64,000 bases of DNA, from the NCBI GenBank assembly GCA_031254035.1, contig JAIRVF010000125.1:18966-82965 (forward strand). Direction: 5' to 3'. This DNA is from Paenibacillus sp. Lineage in GTDB: Bacteria > Bacillota > Bacilli > Paenibacillales > Paenibacillaceae. The notes beneath the pieces are model-generated. The model worked only from the letters and a program-made list of their open reading frames with translations. It was not told the origin of the DNA and made no database searches. Below are positions 52,606 through 60,253 of the stretch, piece after piece; position 1 is the first letter of the stretch, and every line of letters begins with the position of its first letter. The translations under genes were made by a program, and so were the position numbers.

Positions 52606-53568
52606 ATGATACGAATTGGCGTTGTTGGAGCCGGAATTATTGCAGCGGAGCATATGAAGCATATCCATCAGAATGGTCATGCAGAACTGGTGGCGGTCTG
52701 CGATGTTGCGCCAGGAGCTGCAGAATCTGCTGTGAGGCAGTATGGCGGGACGGCTTATACAAGTTATGATGAAATGCTTAAGCAGGAGAAGCTGGATGCT
52801 CTGTTCATATGCGTTCCGCCTTTTGCTCACGGGGAAATGGAAGAAAAGGCTGCGGAGCGGGGCATTCATCTATTGGTCGAGAAGCCGCTTGGCCTTAACA
52901 TGGAAGAAGTCCACAGGAAAGCGGAAGTGCTTACGCAGTCAGGGATTATTACGGGTTCAGGCTATTGCTTGAGATACATTGAATCCGTACAAAGGGCTAA
53001 ACGGTATTTGCAAGGGAAGGAAATTGCCATGGTTAGGGCGTACCGTTTCGGCAGCCTTCCTCCCAACCCGTGGTGGGTAGATCATTCCAAATCCGGAGGT
53101 CAGCTTGTCGAACAGACCACGCATAATCTGGACTTAATGATGTATCTTGCTGGTGATGTACGCAAGGTGTCTGCTGATATGGCGCTTTTGCTCTGCAGGA
53201 GCGTTCCCGGCATTACGACCCCCGACGCAGCATCGGTAAACATGGTATTTGATTCCGGAGCGCTCGGACATATCGATACTGGGTTTTTCCCGCAGCCTGA
53301 CGGCCGTGCTTCTCTGGAAATCATGGGACGCGACTTCAGGCTGACGCTCGAAGGGAAGGATCTGACGATCATGGAGTCCGAACAAACAACGATTTTCCGG
53401 GGCAAAAGCGATTTCTACAAATCACAGGACGATGCCTTCATCCATGCCGTGGAGACCGGAGACCGGAGTCTGATTCTGGCTCCCTATTGTACGGCGATGC
53501 GGACACTGGAAGTAACGCTGGCCGCGAACGAATCAGCCAAAACGGGCCAGCCGGTATTTTTTATCTAA
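52606..53568 (+). CDS. Gfo/Idh/MocA-family NAD(P)-dependent oxidoreductase
   Basis: A 320-residue sugar or inositol dehydrogenase-like enzyme. The N-terminal dinucleotide fold has GVVGAGIIAAEHMK near residue 5; the catalytic-type Lys is in LVEKPLGLNMEEV near residue 92; the C-terminal alpha/beta domain has the WWVDHSKSGGQLVEQTTHNLDLMMYL segment with the conserved His (about residue 178). Probably cotranscribed with the isomerase just upstream. Substrate undefined. Confidence 0.88.
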   Translation: MIRIGVVGAGIIAAEHMKHIHQNGHAELVAVCDVAPGAAESAVRQYGGTAYTSYDEMLKQEKLDALFICVPPFAHGEMEEKAAERGIHLLVEKPLGLNMEEVHRKAEVLTQSGIITGSGYCLRYIESVQRAKRYLQGKEIAMVRAYRFGSLPPNPWWVDHSKSGGQLVEQTTHNLDLMMYLAGDVRKVSADMALLLCRSVPGITTPDAASVNMVFDSGALGHIDTGFFPQPDGRASLEIMGRDFRLTLEGKDLTIMESEQTTIFRGKSDFYKSQDDAFIHAVETGDRSLILAPYCTAMRTLEVTLAANESAKTGQPVFFI

Positions 53569-53588
53569 AATGATCATCTTTAAAAGAA

Positions 53589-53619
53589 GGCAGCCCATGA
53601 GCTCGTGGGCTGCCTTTTT
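53589..53619 (+). terminator. Terminator of the isomerase-oxidoreductase pair
   Basis: GGCAGCCCATGAG (53589-53601) pairs with CTCGTGGGCTGCC (53602-53614), one wobble, then five Ts. The stem has almost no loop as drawn, so the innermost pairs open. Confidence 0.9.
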
Positions 53620-53758
53620 CATTCTTTTGCCACACAAATACTCGGAGTAGAATCTATGGAACAATCTGGGACCCGTTATAGAGGTGCGAAGGAAATCTTG
53701 TATGTTGTATGTGCTTATTTTCAAAAAACTCACCCAGGTGAGGAGAACATAGGAGGAT

Positions 53759-54013
53759 TTATATTAGGGCGATGGCGAGCAGCGTGAATAGGCTGAGGGT
53801 CAGAATCGAATTTCGGGCACGAATCCCGCCGTAGCCATATCCATAGCGGTTAGGCCAGAAAGCCGAAGTTCTGACGAGTCCTCCGGAATCTGTTTCCAAA
53901 TAAACCTTATCTCGCTCTACTTTCACGATTTTTCCTTCATGCACTTTTCTGTCTATTGTTAAAATACGCACCTTTTTGTTCATACAATGCAAACAGTTAT
54001 AGTACGCGTCCAT
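53759..54013 (-). CDS. Small conserved membrane protein, function unknown
   Basis: An 84-residue protein starting at 54013 (MDAYYNCLHCMNKKVRI) behind AAAGGAG; an ORF extension to 54199 lacks a site. The first half contains a CxxC pair and a beta-rich stretch VRILTIDRKVHEGKIVKVERDKVYLETDSG, which resembles an Sm/LSm-type barrel half; a Gly/Tyr/Arg-rich link (GYGYGGIRAR) follows, and a single hydrophobic helix ends the protein. Similar tail-anchored small proteins occur across Bacillales. It is divergent from the RpiR-type regulator across a 400-base gap. No function is known to me. Confidence 0.72.
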   Translation of the reverse strand: MDAYYNCLHCMNKKVRILTIDRKVHEGKIVKVERDKVYLETDSGGLVRTSAFWPNRYGYGYGGIRARNSILTLSLFTLLAIALI

Positions 54014-54288
54014 ATTATCAACTCCTTTCTCTTTCATAGCATCATATGACTGGAAGGGACAAATCGCAACGGCAGTTACCCCACATAAACGTAATGAGTA
54101 ATGGTCCGATTTGTGATATATGATCAGGAAGTCTCTGGTTATGATTCGGAGAGAGGATTGCGCAAAGAAGTCATGTAGTAACACTTTTGACAAAATCAAT
54201 GGAATAAAACAGACTCCATGTTAGATTTATTGCATTTTCTCTGTTTGTCATATACAATAAAATTAAATTTTACATTTATATATCATTC

Positions 54289-54318
54289 TGAAATTTATTT
54301 TTACATGCATGAAATTTT
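54289..54318. promoter_or_regulatory. TGAAATTT motifs before the rpiR-type gene
   Basis: TGAAATTT at 54289-54296 and TGAAATTTT at 54310-54318, 21 bases apart. TGAAATTT also lies inside the promoter spacer before murQ (55525-55532), which suggests a common operator for the RpiR-type regulator. The rest of the 400-base gap is AT-rich and shows TTGACA (54187) without a matching -10. Confidence 0.4.
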
Positions 54319-54419
54319 CTATTATTTGTTTGGAGTTCTTGTTTTTTAGAGTTTCAGCAATTAGCAAGCAATTATGATGTAATAGGCTTTTACAAAACTG
54401 TGATGAGTAGGGAATGCAT

Positions 54420-55277
54420 ATGTCAATTCACGATAATATTTTAATTAAGATTCGGGAAATGAAAGATAGCCTGACTCCGGTCGAGAAAATGGTGGCAGAA
54501 TACGTTCTGCAGAACCTGGAGGAGATTCCTCATCTCTCGATAAAAAATCTAGCGCAGCTTACGAAAACAAGTGACGCGTCTGTGCTGCGTTTTTGCAAAA
54601 CGATGGGGTATTCGGGCTATCGTAGTTTTATCGTCAGTATTTCAGCTTCACTCGGTTCTATGGAAGAGCAGAAGGACCAATATACTGACATTCAGCCGGG
54701 AGATGATCTGGCGGTTATTATTTCTAATACGTCAAGGAGTAATATCAAATCGATTGAGGATACGTTAAGCGTTATCGATAAAAATGAAGTCGACCGCGCC
54801 GTACAAGTGCTCAGAAAAAGCAACCGGATCGTCTTCTTTGGAATCGGAGCTTCCGGTCTTGTGGGCATTGACGCGGAGCAGAAGTTTTCGCGAATTAATA
54901 AGATGTGCCATACGTATATCGACGGACACAGTCAGTTGACTGCGGCTACGCTTTTGGAAAAAGGGGATGTCGCCGTCTTTATTTCCAATTCAGGTACGAC
55001 CACGGAAATATTGGAGTCGCTGGAAATTGCCAAGAAAAGCGGTGCCACCATCATCGCCATTACGAAATACAACAAAAGCGAACTGGCCGACAAAGCGAAT
55101 ATCGTGCTCAACATCTCGACGCCGGAGGTTACGATCCGCAGCGGAGCTATGGGCTCTCGGATCGCCATGCTCACCGTCATCGATATTTTGTTTGCCGGTG
55201 TAGCCAGCGCGGAATACAAAAATGTGAAGAAATACTTGACCAAGACCCATAACATTATAGCAAGCAAACATCGGTAG
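54420..55277 (+). CDS. RpiR/MurR-type transcriptional regulator
   Basis: A 285-residue sugar-phosphate-sensing regulator. N-terminal HTH_6 domain (about residues 1-75: IKNLAQLTKTSDASVLRFCKTMGYSGYRSF) and a C-terminal SIS domain (about 120-260: RIVFFGIGASGLVGIDAEQKFSR and VAVFISNSGTTTEILESLEIAKKSG). ATG 54420 has AGGGAA 7 bases upstream; ATG 54414 is two codons earlier. It directly precedes murQ and the MurNAc-type genes, and MurR regulators bind MurNAc-6-phosphate through the SIS domain, so it is the probable local repressor. Its own terminator separates it from murQ. Confidence 0.9.
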   Translation: MSIHDNILIKIREMKDSLTPVEKMVAEYVLQNLEEIPHLSIKNLAQLTKTSDASVLRFCKTMGYSGYRSFIVSISASLGSMEEQKDQYTDIQPGDDLAVIISNTSRSNIKSIEDTLSVIDKNEVDRAVQVLRKSNRIVFFGIGASGLVGIDAEQKFSRINKMCHTYIDGHSQLTAATLLEKGDVAVFISNSGTTTEILESLEIAKKSGATIIAITKYNKSELADKANIVLNISTPEVTIRSGAMGSRIAMLTVIDILFAGVASAEYKNVKKYLTKTHNIIASKHR

Positions 55278-55286
55278 TAGAATCAA

Positions 55287-55319
55287 GACATCGAACCTTC
55301 TAAGGGGCGGTGTCTTTTT
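55287..55319 (+). terminator. Terminator of the rpiR-type gene
   Basis: GACATCG (55287-55293) pairs with CGGTGTC (55308-55314), one wobble, then five Ts. Confidence 0.75.
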
Positions 55320-55402
55320 AGTTGAAGGATGAAAAATGTCGTAATTTCCGAGGCCCGTTTTTTAGTTTTCGTATGTGAATACGTCAATAGAGCGGTTTTT
55401 TA

Positions 55403-55448
55403 GGCGCGATCAAGAAAATAATAGACCTCACTATTTTTTGATCGCGCC
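55403..55448. other. Long hairpin upstream of murQ, no U-tract
   Basis: GGCGCGATCAAGAAAATA (55403-55420) pairs with TATTTTTTGATCGCGCC (55432-55448), about 17 bp with one bulge and an 11-base loop. It is not followed by a T-run on either strand and lies upstream of the murQ promoter candidate. Confidence 0.5.
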
Positions 55449-55481
55449 TTGTTGAATAATCTAAAAATAAACAACAATTAT

Positions 55482-55543
55482 TTATTTTATAATAAAATAA
55501 TATTTCAAAAACTATTGACCGTAATGAAATTTCTCGATAATAT
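55482..55543 (+). promoter_or_regulatory. murQ promoter and operator region
   Basis: TTGACC (55515-55520) and TAATAT (55538-55543, 17-base spacer; GATAAT at 55536 is the alternative) form a promoter candidate. TGAAATTT lies in the spacer, and a 19-base palindrome TTATTTTATAATAAAATAA (55482-55500) lies just upstream. Confidence 0.45.
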
Positions 55544-55702
55544 GAAATCAAGAAGTGGATTTGGCAAATATCAAAGATGCAGTCGGTTCTGGATACACAT
55601 TATGTAGTTAAAGATTAGGATCAAAAAACTACATATTGTGCCTTGATCCGCCTTTGGATGTTGCGACTTCCGAGAAAAGAATAACCGGATAGGAGGATCG
55701 CA

Positions 55703-56605
55703 ATGGATGAGTATCTGGCGGGACTTACAACGGAAGAGATCAATGAGCAGACTCGGATGATAGATGAATGCACCACAGAAGAAATGCTTCGTCTCATGAA
55801 CGAACAAGATGCCAAGGTCCCATCCGCTGTGGCAGCGGAAATCCCGCAGATTTCGAAAGCGGTCGATGTACTACATCACGTGCTTAAGAATGGCGGCAGA
55901 ATGTTTTATATAGGGGCTGGTACTTCGGGCAGGTTGGGGGTTCTAGACGCATCAGAATGTCCGCCTACATTCGGCATTGATCCTTCAAAAGTGCAAGGTC
56001 ATATTGCCGGGGGCGATGGAGCGCTGAGACTGGCTGTGGAAGGTTGCGAAGATAGTGCGGAGGAGGGGGTTGCATTAATCGAGCAATGCGGAGTGACAGA
56101 CAAAGATGCGGTGATCGGCATTACGGCGAGCGGAAGCGCCACATTCGTCATCGCGGGACTGCAAAGAGCCCGGGAGATCGGAGCGGCAACCATCGGCGTA
56201 GTGAACAACAAACCGTCCAAACTAGAGAAAGTCTGTGATATCTGTATTGCGCCGGTAGTTGGGCCGGAGGTGATTATGGGTTCCACAAGGCTGAAAGCGG
56301 GCTCGGCCACGAAGTTGGTTTTAAATATGCTCAGCACTTGTACGATGGTGAAGCTTGGGAAGACCTACGATAATTTGATGGTAGATTTGAAAGCGAGCAA
56401 TATTAAGCTAAGAGATCGTTCCATACGCATTATCAGGTCGGCGACAGGGGTCGATGATGAAGAGGCTGCTGCGTATTTAGAGAGCGCTTCCATGAACTGC
56501 AAGCTGGCCATTATGATGATCAAAACCGGACTTGCGGCTGAACCTGCCAAAGAGGCACTGAACCAGGCTGAGGGCAGTTTGAAAAAGGCGATACGTAGGC
56601 TATAA
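55703..56605 (+). CDS. murQ: N-acetylmuramic acid 6-phosphate etherase
   Basis: MurQ cleaves the lactyl ether of MurNAc-6-phosphate to GlcNAc-6-phosphate and D-lactate. 300 residues, full length, two SIS-like halves. Key segments: GRMFYIGAGTSGRLGVLDASECPPTFG near residue 65 with the catalytic Glu in DASECPP, GGDGALRLAVEGCEDSAEEG near 110 with the second catalytic Glu, GITASGSATFVIAGL near 137, and PEVIMGSTRLKAGSATKLVLNMLSTC near 190. The ATG at 55703 has AGGAGG upstream. First structural gene after the regulator; the substrate is expected to come from the kinases at 60254 and 62983. Confidence 0.96.
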   Translation: MDEYLAGLTTEEINEQTRMIDECTTEEMLRLMNEQDAKVPSAVAAEIPQISKAVDVLHHVLKNGGRMFYIGAGTSGRLGVLDASECPPTFGIDPSKVQGHIAGGDGALRLAVEGCEDSAEEGVALIEQCGVTDKDAVIGITASGSATFVIAGLQRAREIGAATIGVVNNKPSKLEKVCDICIAPVVGPEVIMGSTRLKAGSATKLVLNMLSTCTMVKLGKTYDNLMVDLKASNIKLRDRSIRIIRSATGVDDEEAAAYLESASMNCKLAIMMIKTGLAAEPAKEALNQAEGSLKKAIRRL

Positions 56606-56653
56606 GTGCGTAGTCTAACATTCTATTTATATTTTCAAGGAGGCTAGCTTTTC

Positions 56654-58087
56654 ATGAAAAAGAAAATGCGAGTAATGGCAACTGTGTTTGCGCTCAGCAT
56701 GGCTTTGACTACATTGTCCGCCTGCGGCGGCGGAAGCGGAAGCAAAGACGCCAAATCTTCTTCTAACACGGAAGACCCGAATGCAAAAGACACGATTACG
56801 GCTCTCTTACCTCCGGTGTCTGCAAACTTCCAAAACAATTTTGCCCAAATGGAGAAGGATTTCAATGCAAAATATCCGAACCTGACGCTCAAAATTGAAC
56901 CGGCCAGCTGGGAAGATATCAACCAAAAGTTGGACACCCAGGTTAACGCGGGTAGCCCTCCAGATATTGCGTTTAGGCCATCTGAAGAAATTTCAAAATA
57001 TGTTGAAAATGGCGTGCTAATGGATATTTCCGATGTAGCCACTGCAGATATGATTAAAGACTATGACCCGGCTCCTCTTGAATATATGAAAAATGGCAAA
57101 GGCCTATATGGGTTTCCGGCATACATGGAGGCTCATGCGATTGGCGGTAATAAGGAGTTTATGGAGAAAGCCAGCATCGATTATCAAAAGGTGCAAAAAG
57201 AAGGTTGGACTTTCGATGAGTTCCGCGATGCGATCAAAAAAGGCGTTGCCACCGAAAACGGTAAAACAACTCGCTATGGTTTTGTATTCGCAACAGCTGG
57301 CGTAACATCCAAAGATTACCTCGGCATTCTCGTGAAAAGCGCCGGCATGCCTGCTGCATTCACCAAGGATCTGAAATATGCTTACACGAGTAAAAACTTC
57401 CTTGAAGTACTAAAAGATATCCGCTTGATGATCGATGACGGTTCCATGCCGAAAGAACTGAGCTCTATTGACGCCGGTAAACGCTGGAACATGTTCCTGA
57501 CGGGTCAAACGATGATTACCGGTAAAGGTCTTGCCGTTTTTGAAAGAAACGCGAAGCTGAACAGTGAAAAACTGAAAAACAAAGATGACAGCGCAGTTAA
57601 AGGTTCCATTCCGGTAAATTATGTCGTACTGCCTATTCCATCTTTTTCAGGTGCTCAAGCGCAAGCTGCCGTTGCCGTTGATGGTTACGTAACATTCCAA
57701 GCCACTAAAGATGTATCTGCTGCCCATAAAGCAAACGTCGTTAAAGCGGCAAACTTCCTTTCCAGCGGCAAGGTTGCGGCAACGACTAATAACGAGCTGT
57801 ATGTAGCACAAATTACGGAATCCAGTAGAAAAGCTGCTGAAAGCATGCCTGATGATCGCGATCCAGGTAACAAAGCAGCCGTGGAAGCGATGCTGAAAAC
57901 AGCGGTCCCTGCCCGTCCGGACATTCCGACTGACCTCGGCGCCAAAGCTATTAAGCTTGAAGACGAAGTCATCGTTCCGAAACTGCAAGCATTGATCGCT
58001 GGCGAGATGACGCCTGAAGCGATGTATGATGCGGTAAAATCCGCAGCGATTCAAGCCTTTGGCGATGACGGCGTAGTAAAAGACTAG
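56654..58087 (+). CDS. Extracellular solute-binding lipoprotein of the amino-sugar ABC importer
   Basis: A 477-residue cluster-B/family-1 sugar-binding protein. It starts MKKKMRVMATVFALSMALTTLSAC, a signal peptide with lipobox LSAC, then a Gly/Ser/Lys-rich linker. The fold begins DTITALLPPVSANF and includes NQKLDTQVNAGSPPDIAF near 95 and a C-terminal helical region with EVIVPKLQALIAGEMTPEAMYDAV. It is followed by two permease genes, and lies between murQ and anmK, so the ligand is probably MurNAc, anhydroMurNAc or a MurNAc-GlcNAc saccharide; this is inferred from neighbours only. Confidence 0.9.
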   Translation: MKKKMRVMATVFALSMALTTLSACGGGSGSKDAKSSSNTEDPNAKDTITALLPPVSANFQNNFAQMEKDFNAKYPNLTLKIEPASWEDINQKLDTQVNAGSPPDIAFRPSEEISKYVENGVLMDISDVATADMIKDYDPAPLEYMKNGKGLYGFPAYMEAHAIGGNKEFMEKASIDYQKVQKEGWTFDEFRDAIKKGVATENGKTTRYGFVFATAGVTSKDYLGILVKSAGMPAAFTKDLKYAYTSKNFLEVLKDIRLMIDDGSMPKELSSIDAGKRWNMFLTGQTMITGKGLAVFERNAKLNSEKLKNKDDSAVKGSIPVNYVVLPIPSFSGAQAQAAVAVDGYVTFQATKDVSAAHKANVVKAANFLSSGKVAATTNNELYVAQITESSRKAAESMPDDRDPGNKAAVEAMLKTAVPARPDIPTDLGAKAIKLEDEVIVPKLQALIAGEMTPEAMYDAVKSAAIQAFGDDGVVKD

Positions 58088-58097
58088 AGAATATACC

Positions 58098-58130
58098 GGG
58101 AAAGCCGTATGACTTCCATACGGCTTTCCC
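58098..58130 (+). other. Intercistronic hairpin after the binding-protein gene
   Basis: Perfect 14-bp stem GGGAAAGCCGTATG (58098-58111) / CATACGGCTTTCCC (58117-58130), loop ACTTC, followed by CCTAATT rather than Ts. Likely protects the upstream mRNA so binding protein exceeds permease. Confidence 0.65.
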
Positions 58131-58172
58131 CCTAATTGCCTGTGAATAGAAGTATGAAAGGGGTTCCGCAAT

Positions 58173-59075
58173 ATGACTGAATATGCCAAACCGATCAAAC
58201 GGCGAAAAATAAAAGACGATGCAGCATGGGGATATGCTTTTATTGCCGTAGCCCTTTTGGTTTTTGCAATGTTTACGTTATACCCGGTAATCAGCGCTTT
58301 GATTATCAGCTTTCAAAAGTATAAGCCGCGGGGTTCAGAGTTTATCGGGTTTGACAATTATATAGTTACTTTCAAGGACTCATTGTTCTGGAAGTCTATC
58401 GTCAATACGATTGTTTACACCCTATTAACCGTTCCAGTTTCGCTTCTTTTATCTTTTGCTGTATCGATTCTGATTTTGCCGCTGAAGAAAAAAATGCAAA
58501 CCGTGTTTAAAGCGGTTTATTATCTTCCAGCGGTTGCCTCCGGTGTGGCTTTGTCTGTTGTCTGGCTGTGGATTTTCGATCCGATGCCGGTAGGGATTTT
58601 TAACAAGCTCACCGACTTTTTTGGCCTCGGTACCCACAACTGGCTGGGATCCAGCACTTATGCGATGTTTTCACTGGTATTAATGGCTTGGCTGTCTAGT
58701 CACGGCACGAGCATTATTATTTATCTTGCAGCTTTGCTTGGCATTGATGGAAGCTACTATGAAGCGGCCGAGCTTGACGGTGCTTCATTTTTGCAAAAGC
58801 TTCGGTATATTGTTATGCCATGCCTGAAACCGACTACCTTATTCCTGCTTGTGACAGGTGTTATCGGTTCCTTCCAGGTATTCCAGAACGCATACCTGAT
58901 GACCGGAGGCGGTCCCGACAACGCAACCACGATGGTAGGTTTGCTCATTTTCAATAACGCATTCAAATACTTCGAATTCGGCAAAGCTGCGGCGCAGTCG
59001 CTCATTTTGGCCGCAATTATCGCCGGTATTTCGGTAATTCAATTTAAATTCCTGGGTAAAGACGTGGAATATTAA
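58173..59075 (+). CDS. ABC sugar importer permease, MalF/UgpA-type
   Basis: A 300-residue membrane protein with six hydrophobic segments. The EAA loop that contacts the ATPase is DGSYYEAAELDGASFLQKLRYIVMP (about residues 190-214). It pairs with the MalG-type permease at 59392. No ATPase gene lies in the cluster, so a shared MsmK-type ATPase from elsewhere is expected, as in many Firmicute sugar importers. Start ATG 58173 behind GAAAGGGG. The next gene is separated by a 269-bp repeat element, an unusual insertion between the two permease genes. Confidence 0.92.
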   Translation: MTEYAKPIKRRKIKDDAAWGYAFIAVALLVFAMFTLYPVISALIISFQKYKPRGSEFIGFDNYIVTFKDSLFWKSIVNTIVYTLLTVPVSLLLSFAVSILILPLKKKMQTVFKAVYYLPAVASGVALSVVWLWIFDPMPVGIFNKLTDFFGLGTHNWLGSSTYAMFSLVLMAWLSSHGTSIIIYLAALLGIDGSYYEAAELDGASFLQKLRYIVMPCLKPTTLFLLVTGVIGSFQVFQNAYLMTGGGPDNATTMVGLLIFNNAFKYFEFGKAAAQSLILAAIIAGISVIQFKFLGKDVEY

Positions 59076-59092
59076 AGTGCGAGTTCAAAAAG

Positions 59093-59361
59093 GTCGGTTT
59101 TCAGCACCGAGGCCTATGCTTCCGATGTGCGTTTTTTTAAAACGCTTGAATTGGATGAAGATAGGGAGTGAGGAGCGGAGCTACACGTTTTCGTAGAAAA
59201 CGACTTCGTAAGCATTTGCTTGTAGTGGGTACGTGAGCACCTGAAATGTTTCCGGAGGAAACATACTTCGTAAGCATCTACTTAGGCCCGGCTGAATTCA
59301 AGATTCGATGCGAAAGCCACCTTCCCGATTTACTTCGTGATCAAAAGCGGACTTTTTGAAC
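59093..59361. repeat. Dispersed element family A, copy 2 (269 bp), inside the importer operon
   Basis: The ends GTTCAAAAAGGTCGGTTTT and the inverse of GTTCAAAAAGTCCGCTTTT match the copy at 15330-15686. Inside are TATGCTTCCGATGT + GCGTTTT-TTT-AAAACGC (59115-59145), CGTTTTC-GTA-GAAAACG + ACTTCGTAAGCAT (59186-59215) and ATGTTTCC-GGA-GGAAACAT + ACTTCGTAAGCAT (59246-59277). The element starts 18 bases after one permease stop and ends 10 bases before the ribosome site of the next. Confidence 0.82.
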
Positions 59362-59391
59362 AACCTCTTAAAGGAAGGAGATGCAGTAATA

Positions 59392-60252
59392 ATGGCTCTT
59401 TACAACACCCATACTGGGAAACCTCGGACCAGATTAGCTAGAAATACGGTGATCGTTTTCGTGCTTCTGCTGTTTGCTCTGGCAACGCTTTTCCCGATCT
59501 ACTTTATGATTATTTCTTCCTTTGGTGAACCCGTTGAAGCCGGGTCCATGGATTACAGGCTATTCCCAGGCAGTTTTTCGCTTAAATCTTACAAATTTTT
59601 CTTTGATTTCAATCAATATTCGTATCGCTGGCTGCTCAACTCTTTGATCGTGGCGACCACCGTTATGGCAACCAATGTGCTTTTTGCCAGCATGGCAGGA
59701 TACGCTTTCTCGAAAATCAAGTTTAAAGGCAGAACTTTGCTCTTCTCAATACTGCTGGTCGCCTTGATGATTCCTTATCAGGTGACGCAGGTTCCTCTGT
59801 ACATCCTGGTCGTTAATATTTTCCATATCCAAAATACGTACACGGCGCTTATTTTGCCTGGCATTGTTACGGTTTACAACATCTTTCTTGCCAAGCAGTT
59901 CATGAGCAGCATCCCGAACGAGATTCTGGAATGCGCCAAAATCGAGGGCTGCAACCAGTTCCAAATCTATTTCCGGATTATCATTCCTCTATCTAAAACC
60001 GTGCTTGCGGTCATGGCGATTCTTACCTTTATGGATAATTGGAATACGTTTTTCTGGCCGTTCCTAGTCACCAACTCAATGGATATGCAGACCATTCAGG
60101 TTGGACTGAAAAGCTTCCGTTTTGCAAATACGACTTATTTTGCGCCAATGCTGGCAGGTGCGACCATTTCGGCGCTGCCAATGTTCATTCTGTTCTTCAG
60201 CCTGCAAAAATACTTCCTTGAAGGTGTTACTGTAGGCGCGGTGAAGGGCTGA
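59392..60252 (+). CDS. ABC sugar importer permease, MalG/UgpE-type
   Basis: A 286-residue membrane protein with six hydrophobic segments. The EAA loop is SIPNEILECAKIEGCNQFQIYFRIIIPLS (about residues 175-203), and the segment QVGLKSFRFANTTYFAPMLAG near the end is common in MalG-like permeases. ATG 59392 has AAGGAAGGAG (59371-59380) 11 bases upstream; an ATG at 59356 is inside the repeat and is rejected. The next gene, anmK, starts 1 base after its stop, so the two are translationally coupled. Confidence 0.92.
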   Translation: MALYNTHTGKPRTRLARNTVIVFVLLLFALATLFPIYFMIISSFGEPVEAGSMDYRLFPGSFSLKSYKFFFDFNQYSYRWLLNSLIVATTVMATNVLFASMAGYAFSKIKFKGRTLLFSILLVALMIPYQVTQVPLYILVVNIFHIQNTYTALILPGIVTVYNIFLAKQFMSSIPNEILECAKIEGCNQFQIYFRIIIPLSKTVLAVMAILTFMDNWNTFFWPFLVTNSMDMQTIQVGLKSFRFANTTYFAPMLAGATISALPMFILFFSLQKYFLEGVTVGAVKG

Positions 60253-60253
60253 C

